This document shows, in pieces, positions 17,358 through 25,451 of a stretch of DNA of 64,000 nt (the stretch's first letter is position 1; every line of letters starts with the position of its first letter). The position numbers and the translations under genes were made by a program. The DNA comes from Streptomyces sp. V3I8 (lineage in GTDB: Bacteria > Actinomycetota > Actinomycetes > Streptomycetales > Streptomycetaceae), in the NCBI RefSeq assembly GCF_030817535.1, contig NZ_JAUSZL010000002.1, forward strand, positions 868,001 to 932,000. The letters run 5' to 3'. Below the pieces are notes generated by a model. It saw nothing but the letters and a program-made list of their open reading frames with translations, was not told the origin of the DNA and made no database searches.

Positions 17358-18814
17358 CGGACCTCGCCCGGGAATCGGCTGTGAAGTCGTACGCCGCGGT
17401 CGACCTCGGCGCGTCCAGCGGACGCGTCATGGTCGGCCGCGTGGGCCCCGACACGCTGGAGCTGACGGAGGCCCACCGGTTCCCGAACCGGCCGGTGCGC
17501 ACCCCCGAGGGCCTGCGCTGGGACATCCTCGCGCTGTACGCGGGGGTCCTGGACGGGCTGCGCGCGGCCGGGCACGTCGACTCGGTCGGCATCGACAGCT
17601 GGGCCGTGGACTACGGCCTGCTCGACGCCGACGGGGCGCTGCTCGGCAACCCGGTGCACTACCGGGACACCCGCACGCAGGGTGTCGCGGAGAAGGTGTG
17701 GGCCACCGTGCCCGCCGCCGAGCTGTACGCGGCCACCGGACTGCAGTACGCCCCCTTCAACACGCTCTACCAGCTGGTGGCGGCCGGCTCCTCCGCCCAG
17801 CTGGCGCACGCGAAGCGCCTGCTGCTCATCCCGGACCTGCTGACGTACTGGCTGACGGGCGAGGCCGGCACGGAACTGACCAACGCCTCCACCACCCAGT
17901 TGATCGACCCGCGCACCGGCGACTGGGCGTACGACGTCGCGGCCCGCCTCGGTATCGACCTGGAGCTGTTCGCGCCGCTGCGCCGGCCCGGGGACCCGGC
18001 CGGTCTGCTGCGGCCGGACGTGCTGGAGGAGACCGGGCTGACGGGTCCGGTACCGGTGACGACGGTCGGCTCCCACGACACGGCCTCCGCGGTGGCGGCC
18101 GTTCCGGCGGTGGGCGAGCGGTTCGCGTACATCTGCACCGGCACCTGGTCGCTGGCGGGCCTGGAGCTGGCGGCACCCGTCCTCACCGAGGCGAGCCGCG
18201 CGGCGAACTTCACCAACGAGCTGGGCCTGGACGGCACGGTCCGCCACCTGCGCAACATCATGGGCCTGTGGCTGCTCCAGGAGTGCCTGCGGGAGTGGGG
18301 CAACCCAAACCTGGGCGACCTGCTGTCCGCCGCGGCCGAGGTGCCGGCGCTGCGGTCCGTCGTGGACGCGGGCGACGCGGTGTTCCTGGCGCCCGGCCGG
18401 ATGCCGTCCCGGATCGCCGACGCGTGCCGCGCGTCGGGGCAGCCCGTGCCCGGGTCGCCCGCCGAGATCACCCGGTGCATCCTCGACTCGCTCGCCCTCG
18501 CCCACCGCAAGGCGGTCTTCGAGGCGCAGGAGCTGGCCGACCATCCGGTGGACGTCGTCCACATCGTCGGCGGCGGGGCCCGCAACGCCCTGCTGTGCCG
18601 CCTCACGGCCGACGCCTGCGGGCTCCCCGTGGTGGCGGGTCCGGCGGAGGCGGCGGCCCTGGGCAACGTCCTGGTGCAGGCCCGGGCGCAGGGCCAGGTC
18701 GGCGACCGGGCCGAGATGCGCGCCCTGCTCGCCCGCACCCAGCCCCTGACCCGCTACGAGCCCCAGGGCAGCACCGCGGCCTGGCAGGCGGCGGAGAACC
18801 GTCTGAGCCGATGA
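17354..18814 (+). CDS. rhaB: L-rhamnulokinase
   Basis: A 486-residue FGGY-family sugar kinase phosphorylating L-rhamnulose at O1. Visible motifs are the N-terminal phosphate-1 loop AAVDLGASSGRVMVG (about 14-28), SVGIDSWAVDYGLLD, the ATP-binding VGSHDTASAVAAVP and CTGTWSLAG, and the adenosine-site HIVGGGARNALLC. Start ATG at 17354 overlaps the aldolase stop by 4 bases, indicating translational coupling. A hairpin inside repeat copy 5 follows the stop by about 40 bases, before lutA. Confidence 0.93.
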   Translation: MTDLARESAVKSYAAVDLGASSGRVMVGRVGPDTLELTEAHRFPNRPVRTPEGLRWDILALYAGVLDGLRAAGHVDSVGIDSWAVDYGLLDADGALLGNPVHYRDTRTQGVAEKVWATVPAAELYAATGLQYAPFNTLYQLVAAGSSAQLAHAKRLLLIPDLLTYWLTGEAGTELTNASTTQLIDPRTGDWAYDVAARLGIDLELFAPLRRPGDPAGLLRPDVLEETGLTGPVPVTTVGSHDTASAVAAVPAVGERFAYICTGTWSLAGLELAAPVLTEASRAANFTNELGLDGTVRHLRNIMGLWLLQECLREWGNPNLGDLLSAAAEVPALRSVVDAGDAVFLAPGRMPSRIADACRASGQPVPGSPAEITRCILDSLALAHRKAVFEAQELADHPVDVVHIVGGGARNALLCRLTADACGLPVVAGPAEAAALGNVLVQARAQGQVGDRAEMRALLARTQPLTRYEPQGSTAAWQAAENRLSR

Positions 18815-18833
18815 CATGAGACCGCCCAAGCAC

Positions 18834-18906
18834 CGGCGCCCCTTCAGGGACGCGGAGCCGTATCGATCTGCGGCTCCGCCGCGGGGCGCGACCAGCCACG
18901 ACGGAC
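18834..18906 (+). repeat. dispersed intergenic repeat, copy 5 (variant)
   Basis: Shares GGCGCCCCTTCAGGG at the left and GGGGCGCGACCAGCCACGAC at the right with the other copies, but the middle is replaced by a GCGGAGCCG/CGGCTCCGC stem. Confidence 0.6.
18852..18879 (+). terminator. hairpin downstream of rhaB
   Basis: Perfect 9-base arms GCGGAGCCG and CGGCTCCGC around a 10-base loop, 38 bases after the rhaB stop. There is no U-run, as is usual in Streptomyces; it may be a partial terminator or mRNA stabiliser between rhaB and lutA. Confidence 0.5.
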
Positions 18907-18991
18907 CGCCACCCGGCGACGCACCCCGTTCCGGCAGGACCCCGCGCCGCGTACCGTGCACCCATCCGACGAACAACCCCGAGGAGCCGCG

Positions 18992-19744
18992 ATGCGTGTC
19001 GCTCTGTTCCTGACCTGTGTCAACGACACGCTCTATCCGGACACCGGCCGGGCCGTGGTGAGACTGCTGACCAGGCTGGGCGTCGACGTCGACTTCCCGA
19101 TGGCGCAGACCTGCTGCGGGCAGGCCCACTACAACACCGGCTACCGGCACGAGGCGGAACCACTGGCCCGGCACTTCTCCGAGGTGTTCGGCGGGTACGA
19201 GGCCATCGTGACCCCCTCCGGATCGTGCGGCGCGATGGTCCGTGAGCTGTACCCGCGGATGGGGGCGCGGGCCCGTGCTGAGGGCCGCGGCGACGGCCTC
19301 GCCACCACCTTGGCCCCGGTCGTGCCGAAGACGTACGAGCTGACCGAGTTCCTGGTGGACGTGCTGGGCGTGACCGACGTGGGCGCGTACTACCCGCACA
19401 CCGTCACCTACCACCCCACCTGCCACGGCCTGCGCAGCCTCGGCCTCGGCGACCGCCCGGGCCGGCTGCTCCGGTCCGTCAAGGGACTTGAGCTGAAGGA
19501 ACTGCCGGGCGCCGACGAGTGCTGCGGCTTCGGCGGCACCTTCGCCCTCAAGAACTCCGACGTGTCGGCGGCCATGGGTACCGACAAGGTCCGCAACGCG
19601 GAGTCGACCGGCGCCGACGTGCTGTGCGCCGCCGACAACTCCTGTCTCATGCACATCGGCGGGACCATGACCCGGCTGCGGACCGGCATGCGCCCGGTGC
19701 ACATCGCGGAGATCCTGGCGAGCACGGAAGAGGAGCCGGTATGA
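18992..19744 (+). CDS. lutA: L-lactate dehydrogenase complex subunit LutA (CCG domain)
   Basis: A 250-residue protein with two cysteine-rich CCG domains, seen at TCCGQAHYNTGYRHEA (about 41-56) and ECCGFGGTFAL (about 173-183), with additional Cys in SGSCGAM and YHPTCHG. LutA/LldE works with LutB and LutC to oxidise L-lactate to pyruvate. I chose the ATG at 18992 because GAGGAG precedes it, rather than the upstream in-frame 18956. Its stop overlaps the lutB start (ATGA). Confidence 0.92.
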   Translation: MRVALFLTCVNDTLYPDTGRAVVRLLTRLGVDVDFPMAQTCCGQAHYNTGYRHEAEPLARHFSEVFGGYEAIVTPSGSCGAMVRELYPRMGARARAEGRGDGLATTLAPVVPKTYELTEFLVDVLGVTDVGAYYPHTVTYHPTCHGLRSLGLGDRPGRLLRSVKGLELKELPGADECCGFGGTFALKNSDVSAAMGTDKVRNAESTGADVLCAADNSCLMHIGGTMTRLRTGMRPVHIAEILASTEEEPV

Positions 19745-21222
19745 GCGGCGGGACGTATCTCGGTATGCCGGCCTTCCCGAAGGCCGCGCACGAAGCCGTC
19801 CGCGACACGACCCTGCGCGGCAACCTGCGCCACGCGACGCACACCATCCGCGCCAAGCGCGCGACCGCGGTCGCGGAACTCTCCGACTGGGCCGAGCTGC
19901 GCGAGGCCGGCAAGCAGATCAAGGACCACACGCTCCGCAACCTCGACACCTACCTGGTGCAGCTGGAGGAGTCGGTCACGGCGGCGGGCGGCACCGTGCA
20001 CTGGGCCGTCGACGCGGACGAGGCCAACCGCATCGTCACGCGCCTGGTGAAGGCGACCGGCGAGAGCGAGGTCGTCAAGGTCAAGTCGATGGCCACGCAG
20101 GAGATCGGCCTGAACGAGGCGCTCGAGGCCGAGGGCATCGACGCCTACGAGACCGACCTCGCCGAGCTGATCGTGCAGCTGGGCAAGGACCGCCCCTCGC
20201 ACATCCTCGTCCCGGCCATCCACCGCAACCGCGGCGAGATCCGCGACATCTTCGCGCGGGAGATGGGCGAGTGGGGCCGCCCGGCCCCCGAGGGCCTCAC
20301 CGACACGCCCGCCGAACTGGCCGACGCCGCGCGCCTGCACCTGCGCGAGAAGTTCCTGCGGGCCAAGGTCGGCGTCTCCGGCGCCAACTTCATGGTCGCC
20401 GAGACGGGCACCCTGGTGGTGGTGGAGTCCGAGGGCAACGGCCGGATGTGCCTGACCCTGCCCGAGACGCTGATCTCGGTCGTCGGCATCGAGAAGATCG
20501 TGCCGACCTGGCAGGACCTGGAGGTCTTCCTGCAGACCCTCCCCCGCTCCTCGACGGCCGAGCGCATGAACCCGTACACCTCGACGTGGACGGGCACCAC
20601 GGACGAGGACGGTCCGCGGGACTTCCACCTGGTCCTCATCGACAACGGGCGCACCGACACGCTGGCCGACGAGGTGGGCCGGCAGGCGCTGCGCTGCATC
20701 CGCTGTTCGGCGTGCCTCAACGTCTGCCCGGTGTACGAGCGGGCGGGCGGCCACGCGTACGGCTCGGTCTACCCGGGCCCGATCGGCGCGATCCTCAGCC
20801 CCCAACTGCGGGGCACCGGAAGCGAGATCGACGCCTCGCTGCCGTACGCGTCGTCGCTGTGCGGCGCCTGCTACGACGTGTGCCCGGTGGCGATCGACAT
20901 CCCGGAGGTGCTGGTGCACCTGCGCGAACGGGTCGTGCAGGGCGGTCCCGTGACCCGCGAGGGTGCCCGGGTCGTCGTCAAGCCGGCCAAGGGGCACGCC
21001 GCCGAGCGGGCGGCGATGCGCGCCGCGCGGTGGGCGTTCAGTCATCCGGGCGCGCTGCGCACCGGCCAGCGGCTCGCGTCGCGGACGCGCCGCTTCCATC
21101 CGCGGACGCTGCCCGGACCCGGCAGGGCCTGGAGCGAGACCCGGTCGCTGCCTGTGGTGCCCGCGGAGCCGTTCCGCGACTGGTGGCAGCGCACGCACGG
21201 CGGAAAGGACACGGCGAAGTGA
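19741..21222 (+). CDS. lutB: L-lactate dehydrogenase complex Fe-S subunit LutB
   Basis: A 493-residue protein. The N-terminal two thirds are the LUD domain (RAKVGVSGANFMVAETGTLV; ESEGNGRMCLTLPETLISV). A ferredoxin-like double [4Fe-4S] module follows with CIRCSACLNVCP (about 320-331) and CGACYDVCP (about 379-387). It carries electrons from lactate oxidation toward the respiratory chain. Start overlaps the lutA stop and its own stop overlaps lutC (GTGA), so lutABC is one tight unit. Confidence 0.93.
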   Translation: MSGGTYLGMPAFPKAAHEAVRDTTLRGNLRHATHTIRAKRATAVAELSDWAELREAGKQIKDHTLRNLDTYLVQLEESVTAAGGTVHWAVDADEANRIVTRLVKATGESEVVKVKSMATQEIGLNEALEAEGIDAYETDLAELIVQLGKDRPSHILVPAIHRNRGEIRDIFAREMGEWGRPAPEGLTDTPAELADAARLHLREKFLRAKVGVSGANFMVAETGTLVVVESEGNGRMCLTLPETLISVVGIEKIVPTWQDLEVFLQTLPRSSTAERMNPYTSTWTGTTDEDGPRDFHLVLIDNGRTDTLADEVGRQALRCIRCSACLNVCPVYERAGGHAYGSVYPGPIGAILSPQLRGTGSEIDASLPYASSLCGACYDVCPVAIDIPEVLVHLRERVVQGGPVTREGARVVVKPAKGHAAERAAMRAARWAFSHPGALRTGQRLASRTRRFHPRTLPGPGRAWSETRSLPVVPAEPFRDWWQRTHGGKDTAK

Positions 21223-21866
21223 GCAGCAGGGACCTGATCCTGGCCCGGGTGCGGCGCGCGATCGCCGATGTGCCCCGGGACGACACGCCCTACGAGCAGG
21301 CCTTCGAGCGCGGGTACCTGCGCGAGCACGGGTCCCGTGACGCCGGGCGGACGGTGGATCTGCTGGCGGAGAACCTGGCGGACTACCGGGCGCTCGTGCA
21401 CCGCTGCACGGCCGGCGAACTGGCGGCGACGATCGCCCGGCTGCTGGCCGAACGAGGTTCGGCGTCGGTCGCCGTACCGACGGGCCTGCCCCCGGAGTGG
21501 CTCGCGGCCACCGACGTCACCCAGGTGCCCGACAGCGCCGCGGACACCCCGGCCGAACTGGACCGTGTCGACAGTGTGGTCACGGCGTGCGCCGTCGCCG
21601 TCGCCGAGACCGGCACCATCGTGCTGGACGGGAGCCCGGACCAGGGCCGCCGCCGGATCACCCTGGTCCCGGACCACCACATCTGTGTCGTACGCGTGCC
21701 CGACCAGGTCGTGTCCTCCGTGCCCCGGGGTCTGGAGCGCCTCGATCCGCTCCGCCCGCTGACCTGGATCTCCGGCCCGTCCGCCACCAGCGACATCGAA
21801 CTCGACCGGGTCGAGGGGGTGCACGGTCCGCGCACCCTCGAAGTGGTGCTGGTGAGCGGGGAGTGA
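21219..21866 (+). CDS. lutC: L-lactate dehydrogenase complex subunit LutC
   Basis: A 215-residue LUD-domain protein. The conserved core is VVTACAVAVAETGTIVLDGS, RRRITLVPDHHICVV and the C-terminal WISGPSATSDIELDRVEGVH, ending GPRTLEVVLV. GTG start overlaps lutB. Position directly after rhaB suggests that the L-lactate handled is largely the product of rhamnose breakdown, though general lactate use is also possible. Confidence 0.92.
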   Translation: MSSRDLILARVRRAIADVPRDDTPYEQAFERGYLREHGSRDAGRTVDLLAENLADYRALVHRCTAGELAATIARLLAERGSASVAVPTGLPPEWLAATDVTQVPDSAADTPAELDRVDSVVTACAVAVAETGTIVLDGSPDQGRRRITLVPDHHICVVRVPDQVVSSVPRGLERLDPLRPLTWISGPSATSDIELDRVEGVHGPRTLEVVLVSGE

Positions 21867-21900
21867 CGGGCGCGGTCGGCGTGCGGGGAGGGCGCGGGGG

Positions 21901-21936
21901 CCGGTCGCGCGGTTCCCCGCGCCCCTTCGGGGCGCT
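21901..21936 (-). repeat. dispersed intergenic repeat, copy 6
   Basis: CCGGTCGCGCGGTTCCCCGC followed by GCCCCTTCGGGGCGC, the same elements as copy 3 in reverse orientation. It lies about 35 bases downstream of lutC and may act in 3'-end formation. Confidence 0.65.
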
Positions 21937-22006
21937 GCCCCGCCGTGGCGTCATGCCGCGCCTTTGCGTGCGGTCGTGCCGCGGCCGGCCAGGCCGCAGG
22001 CCCAGC

Positions 22007-22110
22007 GTTCGTCGAAGCCCGCGTTCGTCGAAGCCCGCGTTCGTTGAAGCCCGCCAGGAAGCCGGCCGCGCCCCGGAAGCCCCGGAAGCCCCGGAAGCCC
22101 CGGAAGGCGG
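22007..22110. repeat. short tandem repeats
   Basis: Three units of about 16 bases built on CGTTCGTCGAAGCCCG (the third with a T in place of C), followed by four units of CCCCGGAAGC-like decamers. No coding meaning is apparent. Confidence 0.6.
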
Positions 22111-22168
22111 TGCCCGCCGCGGGAAGGCGGCCCACCGCACCGGTACGGTCACCGACGTCACGGAGTCG

Positions 22169-22240
22169 TCACTTCAGCAGGCCCTTGTCCTCCAGGTACG
22201 TGCGGGCGACGTCCTCCGGGAGTCCGCGCCGGCTGTCCCC
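22169..22240 (-). pseudogene. 3' remnant of an osmoprotectant-type substrate-binding protein gene
   Basis: The minus-strand frame ends with LPEDVARTYLEDKGLLK and a stop, which looks like the C-terminus of glycine betaine/choline ABC transporter binding proteins. Upstream the sequence turns into TTCG repeats and LPMO promoter DNA, so only about 20 codons remain. The identification rests on a short motif. Confidence 0.35.
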
Positions 22241-22380
22241 CTGTTCGTTCGTTTGTTCGTTCGTGGAGGCCGGGCCGGCCGTGGTCAGGTACGGGGGGAG
22301 TTGAACGCCCTTCGCGCCTCTCCCGTACTTGAGGGGCAGCGGGGCTTCCCCCGCCCGCCGCGCCAGGAGGATCCCCGCCC

Positions 22381-23301
22381 ATGACGACCGCACCCCGCAC
22401 CGCAGCCCGCGTCGTTCTCGCCGGGGCGGCCCCGCTCCTGCTCGTGACGGGGGCCGCCGGACTCGCCGCCGCGCACGGGGCGCCGACGGATCCGGTCAGC
22501 CGGGCGGCGGCCTGCTCCCCCGCGGGCGGACAACTGGCACGGTCGGCGGCCTGCCGGGCCGCCGCCGCCTCCGGTGTCGCCGCCTTCGACAACCTGCGGC
22601 TGGCGGGCGTGAACGGCCGGGACCGGCAGGTCGTGCCCGACGGCAAGCTGTGCAGCGCCGGTCTCGCCGCCTACCGGGGCCTCGACCTGCCCCGTACCGA
22701 CTGGCCCTCGACCCGGCTGAAGGCCGGGGCGGACATGACGCTCACCTACCGGTCGACGATCCCGCACACCGGCACCTTCAAGCTGTTCCTCACGAAGGAC
22801 GGCTACGACCCGGCGAAGCCGCTCACCTGGTCCGACCTGGCCTCCCGGCCCTTCGCGACGGCCACCGACCCGGCGCTGGTGAACGGCGCCTACCGGATCA
22901 GCGCCACGCTGCCGTCCGACCGCACCGGACGCCACCTGCTGTACACGGTCTGGCAGAACACGAGCACACCGGACACGTACTACTCGTGCTCGGACGTGGT
23001 CTTCCCCGCGGCGAAGAAGAGCACCGGGTCCGCCGGGTCCGCGGCGCCGGCCACCCCCGCGGCGTCGCCGACGAAGCCCGCCGCGACGAAGTCCACGGCG
23101 GCCCCCACCCCCTCGAAGTCCCCGGCCGGCGTCACGGGCACGCCCGTGGAGCCCACCCGGACCCTGACCAGCGCGCCCGGCGAGACGGTCTCCTCCCCCA
23201 CCGAGGGCGACCGGGCCCCGGCCCTGCCCCTCGTCGCGGGCGGCGCGGCGGGCCTGCTGATCACGGCGGGCGCCGCGTACACCCTGCGCCGGCGGCGCTG
23301 A
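22381..23301 (+). CDS. AA10 lytic polysaccharide monooxygenase with C-terminal membrane anchor
   Basis: A 306-residue secreted protein. A signal peptide of 31 residues ends ...LAAA, leaving His32 (HGAPTDPVSR) as the mature N-terminus, as required for the copper histidine brace; the second His is H129 in STIPHTGTF. The AA10 domain runs to about residue 205 (ending YYSCSDVVF). A Pro/Thr/Ser/Lys linker follows, then a hydrophobic segment (LVAGGAAGLLITAGAAY) and RRRR. It lacks the LPXTG motif. AA10 enzymes oxidatively cleave chitin or cellulose; anchoring suggests action at the cell surface. GGAGG lies upstream. Confidence 0.88.
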   Translation: MTTAPRTAARVVLAGAAPLLLVTGAAGLAAAHGAPTDPVSRAAACSPAGGQLARSAACRAAAASGVAAFDNLRLAGVNGRDRQVVPDGKLCSAGLAAYRGLDLPRTDWPSTRLKAGADMTLTYRSTIPHTGTFKLFLTKDGYDPAKPLTWSDLASRPFATATDPALVNGAYRISATLPSDRTGRHLLYTVWQNTSTPDTYYSCSDVVFPAAKKSTGSAGSAAPATPAASPTKPAATKSTAAPTPSKSPAGVTGTPVEPTRTLTSAPGETVSSPTEGDRAPALPLVAGGAAGLLITAGAAYTLRRRR

Positions 23302-23416
23302 CACGCCGGACCTGCCGACCGTCGAAGATCCCTCCACTGATAGCCTGCGTCGCTCCGGCAGTGCGGATCGGTGGTAGGGACCGGCACTGCAGCATGGCGG
23401 TCTCAGGGAGTGGAAC

Positions 23417-24337
23417 GTGCGGACCTGGCGAAGGAACCTGGAAGCGGCCGGGGTGAGCCAGGGGGCGCTGCGCGACGACTACGGAAAGGCCGCGCGGTTC
23501 ATGCGCCGCCGGGAGCCCGCCGGCTATCTCGCGGTGCGCCTGATGGTGCCCGGGGCCCATCAGCCGCACGCGCTCGCCGGGTACGCGTTCGCGTCGTACA
23601 CCGACGACCTCTGCGACCGGGGCACGGTCGAGGAACGCGTCCGGCGCTACGACGTCTGGAGCGCGCAGGTGCGTACGGCCCTGGGTTCGGGCAGCGCCGG
23701 GCATCCGCTGCTGCGGGCGTTCCTGCACACCGCGGCCGACCGCGAACTGCCGCACCGGTGGGTCGAGTCGTATCTGGACGGGGCGCGGATCGACCTCGAC
23801 TTCGCCGGGTTCGCCACCGAGGACGACTACCAGCGGTACGTGGAGCAGCTCACCTGGCCGTTCCTGATGATCACCACGGGGCTGGCCCACCAGGGCGGCG
23901 GCAGCGCCGAGTTCGCGGCGGGCTGCCGGCTGTTCGCCGACGCGGCCCAGCGGACGGACATCCTCACCGACCTGCACGAGGACCTGCGCGAGGGGCGCCT
24001 GTACCTGCCCGCCGGCGACCTCGACCGGTACGGGGTCACGCGCGAGGACCTCGAACGGGGCCGCGACCTGCCCGGGGTACGCGCGCTGATCGCGGCCACC
24101 GCCGCCACCGCACGCGCCACGCTCCGGGAGGCGGACGTCCTGCTGGACCACTGCCTTGACGACCACCGCCGCCTGATGCGCTTCGTCCTGGACCTGCACC
24201 ACCAGCGCCTGGACACGGTCACGGCGAAGGGCGCCTCGATCACCCGCCGCCCGGTCAGGGACCGCCCGCTGCGCTGCCTGCGTCTCCTGGCCCACCACTC
24301 CCCGTCCCGCAGCGCCGAACGCGCACCTGTCGGCTAG
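23417..24337 (+). CDS. squalene/phytoene synthase family protein
   Basis: A 306-residue all-helical protein of the trans-isoprenyl diphosphate synthase (squalene/phytoene synthase) family. A first Asp-rich motif is visible as YTDDLCDRGT (about 62-71), near DVWSAQV. The second region reads EDDYQRYVEQLTWPF, keeping DxxxY but lacking the usual YCxxVAG, so classical phytoene or squalene synthesis is doubtful. No other carotenoid or hopanoid gene is nearby. GTG start at 23417 with GGGAG upstream. The C-terminal 30 residues are Arg/Pro-rich. Confidence 0.75.
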   Translation: MRTWRRNLEAAGVSQGALRDDYGKAARFMRRREPAGYLAVRLMVPGAHQPHALAGYAFASYTDDLCDRGTVEERVRRYDVWSAQVRTALGSGSAGHPLLRAFLHTAADRELPHRWVESYLDGARIDLDFAGFATEDDYQRYVEQLTWPFLMITTGLAHQGGGSAEFAAGCRLFADAAQRTDILTDLHEDLREGRLYLPAGDLDRYGVTREDLERGRDLPGVRALIAATAATARATLREADVLLDHCLDDHRRLMRFVLDLHHQRLDTVTAKGASITRRPVRDRPLRCLRLLAHHSPSRSAERAPVG

Positions 24338-24648
24338 CGGCGCCCTCCGGAGTGGTCGATGGCCTCCTCCACGGCGCGGCGGTCCTCGGCGCCGTCCCGT
24401 CCGCGAGCGGGGCGGTCTGTCGGGAATCGGTCATGCTCGACCTTCCTGGTCGCGTCGAACCGTCCTACGGGACACGGCGGTTGCCGCCGTGTCGCTCCAG
24501 GAGTCGGCCGCGTGGCGTTGGGTTCCGAGGCGCCACGATGACGTACGCCACACCGGGTCCTCCATCGCCTCGGGCGCCCCCGCGGTTCGGAAACCGGGTG
24601 GACGGCTGCCGCCCGGAGAACGAACCGGGCGGCAGCCGAGTACCTCCG
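24338..24648. other. intergenic region, possible small minus-strand reading frame
   Basis: 311 bases between the convergent synthase and sigma genes. On the minus strand a frame with coding-like composition ends at 24334 (TRKVEHDRFPTDRP then DGAEDRRAVEEAIDHSGGRR) but has no convincing start; it may be a very small gene or a remnant. An inverted repeat GACACGGCGG/CCGCCGTGTC lies at 24470-24498. Confidence 0.3.
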
Positions 24649-25266
24649 TCAGGCGGCTGCGGCTGCGGCAACGGCGGGCGGTATGCAGCGCTCGGCTTCG
24701 TCCAGTGCTTCGATCAGCGCGTTCCGGGCGCGCGCGACGCGCGAACGGACCGTTCCGATGGCGCAGTCGCCGACGCCGGCCGCCTCCGCGTACGGCAGTC
24801 CCACCAGTTGGGTGAGCACGAAGGCTTCGCGGCGCTCGTCCGGGAGCGCGTCCAGCAGGTCGACGAGGGCGACGCCTTCGTCGAAGCCCGGCAGACCGCG
24901 CGGCTGTGAACGCTCGGCGGCCGACTGCCAGTCGTGCGCGTCCGTCAGGCGTGGACGCGAGGTGGCGTAGCGGATGCTGTCGATCACCGCGCGCCGCGCG
25001 ATGGCCATCAGCCAGGTCCGGCCCGAGGAACGGCCTTCGAACAGATGCAGGCTGCCCAGGGCGCGCAGAAACGTGTCCTGGGCCAGGTCCTCGGCGCTCT
25101 GCGGGTCGGCGCCGAGGAACCGTACGTAGCGGCGGACATCCGAATGCAGGGCGCGGACGAACAGGTCGAAGGCGTCGGGGTCACCGCCGCGGGCGGCGAG
25201 CGCCCAGGCCGTGATCGAGTCGTCTCTCGTCTCTTCGCGTGCCGCGGACGGGACAGGGGTGATCAC
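24649..25266 (-). CDS. ECF RNA polymerase sigma factor
   Basis: A 205-residue sigma-70 family protein of the ECF group. Region 2 is at about residues 30-95 (DVRRYVRFLGADPQSAEDLA, QDTFLRAL, TWLMAIARRAVID); region 4 is at about 135-190 (LPDERREAFVLTQLVGLPYA, GTVRSRVARARNALI). GTG start at 25266 with GGAG 9 bases upstream. The C-terminus is Ala-rich. No recognisable anti-sigma gene adjoins; the gene upstream on the same strand is a Met/His-rich membrane protein, which could sense a metal. Two strong hairpins lie just before the ribosome site region. Confidence 0.9.
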   Translation of the reverse strand: MITPVPSAAREETRDDSITAWALAARGGDPDAFDLFVRALHSDVRRYVRFLGADPQSAEDLAQDTFLRALGSLHLFEGRSSGRTWLMAIARRAVIDSIRYATSRPRLTDAHDWQSAAERSQPRGLPGFDEGVALVDLLDALPDERREAFVLTQLVGLPYAEAAGVGDCAIGTVRSRVARARNALIEALDEAERCIPPAVAAAAAA

Positions 25267-25364
25267 CTGGTGTTGCTCCTTCTCGGGAATCCAGGGAGAC
25301 CGGCCGTCCGCGCCTGCCCGCGCGTGGTGGCGGGGCGGCGCGGCGTGACCGGTGAAGGGAGGGA

Positions 25365-25390
25365 CGGCCGCGTACGGACATACGCGGCCG
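25365..25390 (-). terminator. hairpin between membrane protein and sigma genes (1)
   Basis: Perfect 10-base arms CGGCCGCGTA and TACGCGGCCG with a 6-base loop. It may terminate the upstream transcript or form part of a sigma-gene leader. Confidence 0.6.
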
Positions 25391-25393
25391 ATG

Positions 25394-25438
25394 CCCGGGG
25401 CCGTCCAGGGAGCGGACGGCTCCATGGACGGCCCCGGG
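25394..25438 (-). terminator. hairpin between membrane protein and sigma genes (2)
   Basis: Perfect 14-base arms CCCGGGGCCGTCCA and TGGACGGCCCCGGG with a 17-base loop, ending 14 bases from the stop of the membrane protein gene (25452). Together with the hairpin at 25365 it forms a tandem stem-loop. Confidence 0.65.
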
Positions 25439-25451
25439 AAACCAGCTGTCG

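Larger units (their letters stand above)
21867..22380. other. intergenic region with repeats and a gene remnant
   Basis: About 510 bases between lutC and the LPMO gene. It contains dispersed repeat copy 6, a run of short tandem repeats at 22007-22110 (CGTTCGTCGAAGCCCG-like units, then CCCCGGAAGC units), a TTCG run near 22245-22264, and the 3' remnant described at 22169. Open frames through the repeats only reflect their composition. Confidence 0.6.

Noticed and set aside
15464..18814. A 1116-codon frame starting inside the aldolase gene
   Set aside because: Its first half is an out-of-frame shadow of the aldolase; only the portion from 17354 is real (rhaB).
285..21936. Dispersed GC-rich repeats considered as insertion sequence ends
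   Set aside because: Copies are 35-75 bases, carry no transposase, and show no target duplications.
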